64,000 bases of DNA from Flavobacterium palustre (lineage in GTDB: Bacteria > Bacteroidota > Bacteroidia > Flavobacteriales > Flavobacteriaceae): assembly GCF_014639535.1 (NCBI RefSeq), contig NZ_BMGA01000001.1:682001-746000 (forward strand), given 5' to 3'. Under the pieces are notes generated by a model, which was not told the origin of the DNA, ran no database searches, and worked only from the letters and a program-made list of their open reading frames with translations. Position numbers and translations under genes: made by a program. This document shows positions 54,471 to 62,059 of the stretch, piece after piece (within the stretch, counting starts at the first letter, position 1; each line of letters starts with the position of its first letter).

Positions 54471-57400
54471 TTAAAATTGAGCTTGCACTCCTAAAGTAAA
54501 TGATCTTATAGTAGGATATCTACTCCTGCTGTCTACACCCGGATTCAAACCTGATGTATTAACCTCAGGGTCAATTCCTTTATAGCCTGTAATTGTTAAT
54601 ACATTCATTACTGTACTATAAAGTCTTATTGATTTAAAAACAGAAGATTTCATTTCTTTGAATGAGTAACCAAGCGTAATGTTATCAATTTTAACATAAT
54701 CTCCATCCTCGACATAATAACTATTAAATTGAGGTGCTATCGTATTATTCAATAATGCTTTTCCAAAAACCAAATCATTTACTGAAGAAAGACGATTATC
54801 AGCATATCCATTTTGAGTTCCTTCATAGTTCATACGAGCCTCATTAACTACCTGGAAACCAAAGGCACCGCGAACATTCATATTTAAATCAAAATTTTTG
54901 TATCTAAATGTATTAATCCAACTGGCATACCATTTTGGTAATCCGTTACCTATTACACGTCTGTCTGTAGGACTCTGAGCAAAATCATCATAATTTACTC
55001 TTTCATTTGCAGCATTTAAATATACCCACTTACCTTCTTCATCTACATCTACCACTTTAAAGCCATAAAAATTACCTACTGGCTGACCAACCTGTACTCT
55101 GTGGGATGAAGTTGTCATTCCTTCAAAATTTACATTTCCAGTATCAAAATAATCAAACTGCGTCTTAAAGGCTCCATCCAAACTTTTAAGTTCATTTCTG
55201 TTAGTCGAGTAGGTTCCTGTAGTTGTCCACTCAAAATCATTAGTTTTCACTGGTATTCCAGATACTAAAACTTCTAAACCTCTATTTTGCATCGTACCAC
55301 CATTAGCAACAATTGTAGGATATAAATTAGGAGGTGTAGGCACATTATAAGAATACAACAATCCATCTACATTACGGTTGTAAGCATCAATAGATCCTGA
55401 AAGACGACCACCAAACATTGAAAAATCAACCCCAATATTCGTTTCTTTCTTTTCTTCCCATCTTAAATCGGGATTAGGATTTGAAGCAGGCGTAATTGTT
55501 CTAACCCATTGTCCGTTTACCAAAGTAAAATCTCCATATTGTAATAATGCTACACCCAGAAATGAATTTGCGGGTTGCGAACCAGTAACACCATAACCGG
55601 CACGAAGCTTTATTTCGTCAAACAAAGTCTGATTTTTCATAAAATTTTCACTGGTTATTTTCCATCCTAAAGATACCGCTGGAAATGTACCCCAGGCATT
55701 ATTGGTACCATAAAGCTGACTGGCTCCTTCATGACGTAAACTCGCCATTAAAAGGTATTTATCATCATAGGCATAAGTCAAACGACCAAATAAACTGATA
55801 AGATTAGCATGATTTTTAGAACTATTCATTGTTGCAAGACCTAATGGAAGTGCTGATCCCGCTCCTATATTATGCCATCCACCAAAATAATCATCCTGAA
55901 AACCGTAATTAGACATATTAGATCTTTCAATATCAGATTCAATATAACTATAACCACCTAATACGCTGAATTTATTCTTATCGATTGTTTTATCATATTT
56001 AGCAGTAAGTTCAGTTTGTTTTTCCATTCGATTTAATCCTGAAATAGACGAATATCCTGGAAAACCATATACTGTTGCTGATGAATGCTGAAGTGTTTCT
56101 GAATAACCGGTTGCTCTATTTTCTTTCACATAGGAGAAAAGGGCATTAAGAGTTAAATCCTTAATTGGATTGTATGTCAATGTACTATTATATCTGATTT
56201 CTGATGTCTTAACATTCCCATCAGCTTCATTTAATAAAGCTATAGGATTCAAATAATCCAATTTATCTTTATTTTGATAATAAGTACCATCTGCGTTATA
56301 AATAGGATCGGTAGGATTTCTACGTAATGCCTGCCAATAAGCCCCACCGTTAAAGCTGCCTGCGTCTGTTGTTGAAGCAAATTTATTTTCATTTCCTAAA
56401 ATAGAAAATCTAACCAACAACTTATCATCAAACATACGATGGTTAATATCAATACGACCTCTAAAAGTATTATTATCAGACTTAAGCATAATACCTTGCT
56501 GACTATTGTAATTAAGATTAGCTGAATAATTAGTTTTAGAACTTCCTCCTCTCATAGAAAGGTTATGCACATTCGTAATAGGCTTACGGCTAATTTGATC
56601 AAGCCAGTCTACATTACTCCCTTTGTCATACTGTGGATAAAGTTCTCTAAATTGCTGACTGGAAAGCATATCTAATTTACTTGCAATACTAGATGTACTT
56701 ACATAACCTGTATATTGAACATCATCAATTTCGCCTCCTTTTGCTTTTCTCGTGGTAATTAAAACTACACCATTAGTACCACGTGTTCCATAAATTGCAG
56801 CGGCAGATCCATCCTTAAGTACATCAATACTTTCTATATCTTCTGGAGCAACAGTATTTAGAGCACCCGGAATTCCATCAATAAGTACCAACGGATCTGT
56901 GTAAGCACCAGAAAGTGTATTATTTCCTCTAAGTTTAATAGATGTTACTGCTGTAGGATCACCACTATTATTAGTGATTGCAAGACCAGCTACTTTACCT
57001 TGTATCAACTGACCAGCATCTTTTACCTGACCTTGATTAAAATCTTTTGCCTTTACGCTTGCCACAGCACTGGTTACGTCTCCCTTTTTCTGAGTTCCGT
57101 AACCTACAACCACAACTTCTTTTAGATCAGCTATGTCTTCCTGTAAGCTTACATTAATTGTTTTTTGGCTTGAAACTGTAATTTCTTTTGTAGTATATCC
57201 AATGTAAGAAAACGATAAAACATCAGTTCCCGAAGCTTCAATAGTATAATTTCCGTCTAAATCTGTAGTAGTGCTTTTATTAGTTCGTTTTACCAGAATG
57301 GTAGCTCCTGGTAATGGAAATCCTTGCTGATCAGTAATTTTACCTTTGACTACATTTTGCTGTACTAAAAACAAATTAGCAGATTCTTTTAGTCTTTCAG

Positions 57401-57755
57401 TTTTAGGAATGAACGAAATTGTTTTCCCTTCAATTATCCAGGTAATGGGTGTTTCTGCAACAGCTTGTTCCAGCACTTTCTCAATGGGAGCACCTACAAC
57501 ATTAATAGAAATTGGCTTAACATTTTTTAAAATAGCCATGTCATAGAAAAAAACATAATTAGTTTGATTTTTTATGACCGATATTACTTTTTTAAACGGA
57601 ACATTTTTTCCGGAGAAAGTAATGGTTTGTGAGGATACTGCTGCCGAAACTTGAAAAGTTAATGCAACAACTAAAATGGAGGTTAACTTCATAACTTTCC
57701 AGGCGTTAGTAATTGGCCAATGGTTTATCGGCTTGGTTTTTGGTAATAATTTCAT
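54471..57755 (-). CDS. susC-like: SusC-family TonB-dependent transporter with N-terminal STN signalling domain
   Basis: 1094 residues. An extended N-terminus leads to a signal segment ending VSAAVSSQ (about 44). An STN domain follows (about 48-110, ISVIKNQTNYVFFYDMAIL), then a carboxypeptidase-regulatory-like domain (about 132-210), the SusC box LKEVVVVGYGTQKKGDVTSA (about 212-231), the plug with IYGTRGTNGVVLITTRK, and the barrel ending LGVQAQF. An STN domain marks FecA-type transducers that contact a FecR anti-sigma factor. The genes for exactly such a FecR and its sigma factor lie immediately upstream. Substrate import therefore probably triggers transcription of this PUL. Confidence 0.96.
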   Translation of the reverse strand: MKLLPKTKPINHWPITNAWKVMKLTSILVVALTFQVSAAVSSQTITFSGKNVPFKKVISVIKNQTNYVFFYDMAILKNVKPISINVVGAPIEKVLEQAVAETPITWIIEGKTISFIPKTERLKESANLFLVQQNVVKGKITDQQGFPLPGATILVKRTNKSTTTDLDGNYTIEASGTDVLSFSYIGYTTKEITVSSQKTINVSLQEDIADLKEVVVVGYGTQKKGDVTSAVASVKAKDFNQGQVKDAGQLIQGKVAGLAITNNSGDPTAVTSIKLRGNNTLSGAYTDPLVLIDGIPGALNTVAPEDIESIDVLKDGSAAAIYGTRGTNGVVLITTRKAKGGEIDDVQYTGYVSTSSIASKLDMLSSQQFRELYPQYDKGSNVDWLDQISRKPITNVHNLSMRGGSSKTNYSANLNYNSQQGIMLKSDNNTFRGRIDINHRMFDDKLLVRFSILGNENKFASTTDAGSFNGGAYWQALRRNPTDPIYNADGTYYQNKDKLDYLNPIALLNEADGNVKTSEIRYNSTLTYNPIKDLTLNALFSYVKENRATGYSETLQHSSATVYGFPGYSSISGLNRMEKQTELTAKYDKTIDKNKFSVLGGYSYIESDIERSNMSNYGFQDDYFGGWHNIGAGSALPLGLATMNSSKNHANLISLFGRLTYAYDDKYLLMASLRHEGASQLYGTNNAWGTFPAVSLGWKITSENFMKNQTLFDEIKLRAGYGVTGSQPANSFLGVALLQYGDFTLVNGQWVRTITPASNPNPDLRWEEKKETNIGVDFSMFGGRLSGSIDAYNRNVDGLLYSYNVPTPPNLYPTIVANGGTMQNRGLEVLVSGIPVKTNDFEWTTTGTYSTNRNELKSLDGAFKTQFDYFDTGNVNFEGMTTSSHRVQVGQPVGNFYGFKVVDVDEEGKWVYLNAANERVNYDDFAQSPTDRRVIGNGLPKWYASWINTFRYKNFDLNMNVRGAFGFQVVNEARMNYEGTQNGYADNRLSSVNDLVFGKALLNNTIAPQFNSYYVEDGDYVKIDNITLGYSFKEMKSSVFKSIRLYSTVMNVLTITGYKGIDPEVNTSGLNPGVDSRSRYPTIRSFTLGVQAQF

Positions 57756-57827
57756 ACTTTTGGTAATGGTTTTTGGTTAATAATAAATTCTCCTTGCTTG
57801 GTTTATCTATCTGTTTTTCCATTAACT

Positions 57828-57882
57828 GTTCCTTTTTAATTTTAGGAACAAGCCAGCAAATGCTACCAACATCTGCTGGCTT
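57828..57882 (-). ncRNA. Two tandem hairpins between fecR and susC (intercistronic RNA structure)
   Basis: On the minus strand a 13-base stem (AAGCCAGCAGATG with CATTTGCTGGCTT, one G-U) closes a 7-base loop at 57882-57850. It is followed without a gap by a second hairpin, GTTCCT with AGGAAC, at 57849-57828. Neither is followed by a U-tract on this strand, so they look like mRNA stabilising or processing elements rather than terminators. On the plus strand the first hairpin is followed by TTTTT and could stop antisense transcription. Confidence 0.5.
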
Positions 57883-57939
57883 TTTTTATGGATAACAAAT
57901 ACATATTTATAAAAAAGGGTTTCCCCGTTTTAATCTAAA

Positions 57940-59133
57940 TTATGGCATCACTCTTAAAACATTTCCATCAATTTTAAAATGAACCTTATTCTTTTCTAAA
58001 ATTTTTAATACCTGTGATAATTGTAAATTTCTTTGTATTTCTCCTTCAAAAGTTCTTGCAGGTATTCCTTTTTCAAATACTACATCTACATCATACCAGC
58101 GACTTAGTTGTCTCAAAACAGTTTGGAGATTAGCATTTTCAAAATAGAACACACCGTTTTTCCATCCCATCACTTCTTCTAAATTCACATTATCATTTAC
58201 AGTAATAGCACCCGATTTTTGTTTCTGGGCTTGCTGCCCTGGTTTCAACAGTACTTTTTTGGCTTTCTCAGTAATTAACACACTTCCTTCTAAAAGAGTA
58301 GTATTTACGCTGGCCTCATCATCATATGCATTTATGTTAAAATGAGTTCCCAATACATTTACCTGCATATCATTAACAGCAACTCTAAAAGGTCTCTTTT
58401 TATCTTTGGCTACTTCAAAATAAGCTTCTCCAGTTAGGGTTACTTTTCTTTCGTTTGCCGCAAAAGAAGTTGGGAAAGTAATTGACGAAGATGCGTTTAG
58501 CCAGACTTTTGTACCATCTGATAATTCCAAATTATATTGTCGCGCTCTGGGAGTGGTCATCGTATTGAATACCACTTGAGCATCCTTGCCTGCTTTATAT
58601 ACCAGTCTGCCATTCTTTTTTGAAACAGTCGTATTGTTTTGATTAGCTAACACCCCATTCCCTACGCTATCCAAAACAATTTTAGAACCATTAGAAAGAG
58701 TTAATATTGCTCCGGTTTTTCCAGGTTCTTTATCCTGAGTTGGTTTTACTGCTACCATTACAGGAGATGAATCCTTCTTTTGAAAAAAAACAAGAGACCC
58801 AATACCAATGGCTATTAAAACACTGGCAGCTACAGCTATTTTTCTCCAATTGAATAAACCTATAACAGACGGCTCTTTTACTTTTGAAGAATTCATTTTA
58901 CTCTTAAGTTCGTCCATGAATTTTTTAGTTGATTCAGGACTAACAACAGGAATTTCTACTGAGTCATAATTTTCTTGAAGAATCGCATTCACTTCCTCCG
59001 AATATTGGGGATTATCCAACATCGAGAGTAGCATTGTTTTACCTTCAGGAGTGATTTCTCCTGAAATAAACTGCTCCATAAGTTCTTTAAATACTTCTTT
59101 TTGATACATAAAATAGAGATTTTGGGACGACAT
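57940..59133 (-). CDS. FecR-type anti-sigma factor
   Basis: 397 residues (an internal start at 59109, MYQKEVF, is also possible). Cytoplasmic N-terminal sigma-binding part (about 1-95), one membrane helix (about 98-117, KIAVAASVLIAIGIGSLVFF), periplasmic FecR domain (about 190-290, with RQYNLELSDGTKVWLNASS and VTLTGEAYFEVAKDKKRPF), and a C-terminal DUF4974-like domain (about 325-397) ending IDGNVLRVMP. It should hold the ECF sigma factor inactive until the STN-containing SusC signals substrate. Encoded 36 bases after the sigma gene and 184 before susC. Confidence 0.95.
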   Translation of the reverse strand: MSSQNLYFMYQKEVFKELMEQFISGEITPEGKTMLLSMLDNPQYSEEVNAILQENYDSVEIPVVSPESTKKFMDELKSKMNSSKVKEPSVIGLFNWRKIAVAASVLIAIGIGSLVFFQKKDSSPVMVAVKPTQDKEPGKTGAILTLSNGSKIVLDSVGNGVLANQNNTTVSKKNGRLVYKAGKDAQVVFNTMTTPRARQYNLELSDGTKVWLNASSSITFPTSFAANERKVTLTGEAYFEVAKDKKRPFRVAVNDMQVNVLGTHFNINAYDDEASVNTTLLEGSVLITEKAKKVLLKPGQQAQKQKSGAITVNDNVNLEEVMGWKNGVFYFENANLQTVLRQLSRWYDVDVVFEKGIPARTFEGEIQRNLQLSQVLKILEKNKVHFKIDGNVLRVMP

Positions 59134-59169
59134 TAAAAGCCGTTCAATTATAAAGACGAGGTTTGGCCA

Positions 59170-59784
59170 CTAAAGTGGCAATGAAAAATAAAAAAAATTA
59201 TTAAAAAAAAATAACCCTAATAAAATTAGGGCTAAAAGACTGATGATATAATGATTGTGTAAGTAATTCCTAAGAAAATTTAAAGCCTGTAGTAAATGCC
59301 AGCGAACAGTTCTTGTTGCTATACCTAATTTTTTACTGATGTAGTCGGCATCCCTTCCTTCCATGCGGCTTAACAGGAAAACAGAGCGTCTGGGTTCCGG
59401 CAAAAGTGCAGCTCCTTCGTTTAAAATTTTAACTAATTCCTCAAACTCATATTGTTCATCCGGTTTAAAAAATAACTCTTGTAGTTTTTGATCTTTCAGC
59501 GAATCTGTTTCTACCAATTTTTTTCTAATATGACTAATAATTAAATTGCGGCTCACTATAAAAAGGTAGTTTTCAAAACTATTTACTTCAGCTAATTTGT
59601 GTCGTTTTTCCCAAATCTGAATAAAAACATCTTGGGTTAATTCCTCAGCAATCGGATATGATTTCACAAAACTCAAAGCATGCTGTAACACCTTTTGCCA
59701 GTATCTTTCAACCAGCCGGGTATAGGATAGTTCATCGCCAGATGCAATACGCAATAAAAGTGCAGATTCATTTGAAAGGTTCAT
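59170..59784 (-). CDS. ECF RNA polymerase sigma factor, Bacteroides expansion type
   Basis: 204 residues from the ATG at 59784 (MNLSNESALL). An in-frame ATG at 59835 lies inside the predicted -7 box and is therefore rejected. Region 2 is clear: YTRLVERYWQKVLQHAL, YPIAEELTQDVFIQIWEKR and NYLFIVSRNL. Region 4 follows: LPEPRRSVFLLSRMEGRDAD and SKKLGIATRTVRWHLLQAL. After the helix-turn-helix there is a strongly hydrophobic C-terminal tail (ISLLALILLGLFFF onward), possibly a membrane anchor. It should direct polymerase to the susCD-GH127 genes under control of the adjacent FecR. Confidence 0.95.
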   Translation of the reverse strand: MNLSNESALLLRIASGDELSYTRLVERYWQKVLQHALSFVKSYPIAEELTQDVFIQIWEKRHKLAEVNSFENYLFIVSRNLIISHIRKKLVETDSLKDQKLQELFFKPDEQYEFEELVKILNEGAALLPEPRRSVFLLSRMEGRDADYISKKLGIATRTVRWHLLQALNFLRNYLHNHYIISLLALILLGLFFFNNFFYFSLPL

Positions 59785-59828
59785 TTTTATATGATTGGCA
59801 ATTAATTTTGGTGTAAATAAGATTGAAG

Positions 59829-59861
59829 CAAACATAATTAAAATACCTCAGCTTACACAAA
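59829..59861 (-). promoter_or_regulatory. Predicted promoter of the sigma-fecR operon
   Basis: On the minus strand TTTG (59861-59858), a 21-base spacer, then TATGTTTG (59836-59829), an exact match to the Bacteroidota -7 box TAnnTTTG. Transcription would begin near 59823, about 40 bases upstream of the chosen sigma start. Confidence 0.55.
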
Positions 59862-60000
59862 AATAAATTATAAGGATAAAAATTTTACCGTTTGCACATA
59901 AGCAAGTTTTGGCGAAATCCCTTTGAAAAGTTTGGAATACCACCTATAAAACATCAAAAAAGCAACTAAAAATAAATTGCAAATTGTATTCATTTAAAAT

Positions 60001-60432
60001 CTAAAGATAATCCGGAAAATGGGTTTTAATAATATCGGCAAAGGCTTCGCGAGAGAGTGGTTTGTTTTTAAAATCAGAAACCTCAGAGATGCCTTCGGCT
60101 CTGGTTTTATCATCAGGATTTAATGAAGTGGTGAGCATAACAATAATGATTTTTCCTTTTTGATGCTCCTCCAACGCATGATAAGCTTCTAAAAATTCCC
60201 AACCGTCCATTACCGGCATATTAATATCAAGCAAGGTCAGCATAGGCTGCGGAAACACATCTCCCGCGGCTTCATATTTTCCTTTATTGGTAATAAAATC
60301 AAGTGCTTCTTTGCCGTTCAATACGGTTTGAATCCTCTCGGCTATACCTGATTTTTTTATAATCATCTCGTTGATAAAATTAGTCCCTTTGTCATCATCC
60401 ACCAATAATACGCAATTGAGTTTCTTTTTCAT
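60001..60432 (-). CDS. Single-domain response regulator
   Basis: 143 residues, receiver domain only, no output domain. Acidic pocket VDDD at 11-14, phosphoacceptor Asp69 in LLDINMPVMDG, Thr in MLTTS and Lys in NKPLS. The insertion after the second strand (ITNKGKYEAAG) resembles Rcp1-type regulators that partner phytochrome-like kinases. The ATG overlaps the stop of the kinase gene by 4 bases (ATGA), so the two are translationally coupled. Output is probably by protein-protein contact. No link to pectin use can be seen beyond position. Confidence 0.92.
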   Translation of the reverse strand: MKKKLNCVLLVDDDKGTNFINEMIIKKSGIAERIQTVLNGKEALDFITNKGKYEAAGDVFPQPMLTLLDINMPVMDGWEFLEAYHALEEHQKGKIIIVMLTTSLNPDDKTRAEGISEVSDFKNKPLSREAFADIIKTHFPDYL

Positions 60433-61712
60433 AGTTCTTTAAGTTTTGGAATTGTAAAATTAAATGTACTCCCTTCGCCCCACTTTGAATCGGCCCAAAT
60501 CGTGCCACCGTGTAGTTCCACGATTTTTTTACAATGTGCCAGACCAATACCAGTTCCTTCATATTCATCGCGATCGTGTAATCTTTTAAAAATGACAAAA
60601 AGTTTGTGCATGTCTTTTTCCTCAATTCCTATCGCATTATCCTGAATCGAAAAAAGCCAATCGTTATCCTGCTCCTGAGCAAAAATTTGGATTTCGGGCA
60701 ATACCTCTTTTTTTCGGAATTTTACAGCATTACTGATAAGATTTTGAAAAAGCTGTCTTAATTCTGTTGAATAGCCTTTTAATTGTGGTAAATTGCCAAC
60801 GGTTATTTTGGCTTTACTTTCTGTAACAGTTATGGTTATGTCTAAAAGTACCTCATTCACAATTTGATTACAATCTACCTCAACCAACTCTTTTTTTCGG
60901 CCTATTCTGGAGTAATCTAACAGTCCTTTGACCAATGTCTGCATACGTCGGGAAGACTGAGAAATAAAATCAATATAGAGATTGCCATTTCCGTCTAATG
61001 TTCCTGCAAATTCTTTTTCGAGCAACTCGGTAAAACTGACCAATGAACGCAAAGGTTCCTGTAAATCATGAGAAGTGATGTAGGTAAATTGTTCCAGTTC
61101 CTTATTTTGTTCTTTCAGTTTTCTGTTTTGTTCAGCAAGGAGCGCTTCTCTTTTCAACAAAGTTTCTGTTCGTTCTTTTACCTTTTGTTCCAATTCGAAA
61201 TTCAATTTTTGAATTTCTCTGGAACGCTTGATAATTTCAACCTCCATCTCATCTACCTTTTTTTGTAAGTCGAGAGTAATATTTTCGCTTTTGGATTTCT
61301 CACTCTTTAACGTCATAAATTCTGTTACGTCTTCCACCCGGTGGACAATACAATCCATCTCATTTTCAGCATTCAATATCGGAATGTTTATCGGACTCCA
61401 ATACCGCTCTTCAAAAATTCCGTCAGGTCCCTGTACATCATATCGTTGTACGGCCATAACATGTCGTTTTTTTTCTTTTAATACAGCATGAAGTGACCGG
61501 GATAAATTAGAAACTCCGTCTGCCAACTTATCATCAGGATTGTCAGGAAAGACTTCGAATAAGTTGCGACCAATCATTTCCTCTCTTTTCTTCATTGTTG
61601 CCTTTTCATAGGAGTCATTCAGGTCTAAGATGGTAAAATCAGTAGATAAAATTAAAAACAAGCTCGGAGCAGATAAAAATATTTTCTGGAAATCAACTGT
61701 TTGTGTTTTCAT
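60429..61712 (-). CDS. Soluble PAS-domain sensor histidine kinase
   Basis: 427 residues without signal peptide or membrane helix, so cytoplasmic. N-terminal PAS domain (about 8-135), long coiled coil (about 135-205, rich in Glu/Lys heptads), HisKA with His215 in TYITSHDLQEPLRS, and HATPase with NLISNAVKFRKK, QDNAIGI (Ala in place of the usual Gly) and GTGIGLAHCKKIVELHGG. The phosphotransfer region resembles phytochrome-type kinases. It is coupled to the single-domain regulator encoded next. The signal is unknown and may be intracellular. Confidence 0.93.
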   Translation of the reverse strand: MKTQTVDFQKIFLSAPSLFLILSTDFTILDLNDSYEKATMKKREEMIGRNLFEVFPDNPDDKLADGVSNLSRSLHAVLKEKKRHVMAVQRYDVQGPDGIFEERYWSPINIPILNAENEMDCIVHRVEDVTEFMTLKSEKSKSENITLDLQKKVDEMEVEIIKRSREIQKLNFELEQKVKERTETLLKREALLAEQNRKLKEQNKELEQFTYITSHDLQEPLRSLVSFTELLEKEFAGTLDGNGNLYIDFISQSSRRMQTLVKGLLDYSRIGRKKELVEVDCNQIVNEVLLDITITVTESKAKITVGNLPQLKGYSTELRQLFQNLISNAVKFRKKEVLPEIQIFAQEQDNDWLFSIQDNAIGIEEKDMHKLFVIFKRLHDRDEYEGTGIGLAHCKKIVELHGGTIWADSKWGEGSTFNFTIPKLKEL

Positions 61713-62059
61713 AACCTATCATTATTAATTCCTTTTGTCTTACAATAGTAGGTGTCAAAATAAAGATTCTTGCTGCAAATCCTTATTGAAATACAATTCT
61801 TATTTTCTGCATTCCAATCTCTAATCATTGAAATACAAATACAAAACTGTTGCTTCTGTTAAGTTTTGGGGTACTTGAGAAGTCTTGTGCTAATATAACA
61901 ATATTTTTGTAAATAATAAATTACTTTTTCTAACAAATAGCGGTTTTTTTAAAATTTATCAATAACTCTTAGCGTTCCAAAAGCAAAAGGGTTGTAAGAA
62001 TGCGACTAAACCACATTTCTTACAACCCTAATAGGTTTGAAAAAAATCTTTCTATTTTC
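61713..62059. other. 347-bp intergenic region between GH97 and the kinase
   Basis: Holds the GH97 terminator (61987-62028) and about 270 AT-rich bases with no recognisable gene. The kinase promoter should lie here, but no -33/-7 pair with good spacing was found. Confidence 0.5.
61987..62028 (-). terminator. Rho-independent terminator of the GH97 gene
   Basis: On the minus strand AGGGTTGTAAGAA and TTCTTACAACCCT form a perfect 13-base stem around a 16-base loop, followed by TTTGCTTTTGG. It lies 31 bases after the GH97 stop. Confidence 0.8.

Noticed and set aside
59785-59835. Longer N-terminus for the ECF sigma factor
   Set aside because: The upstream ATG lies inside an exact -7 promoter box, and the extra 17 residues do not resemble sigma region 2.
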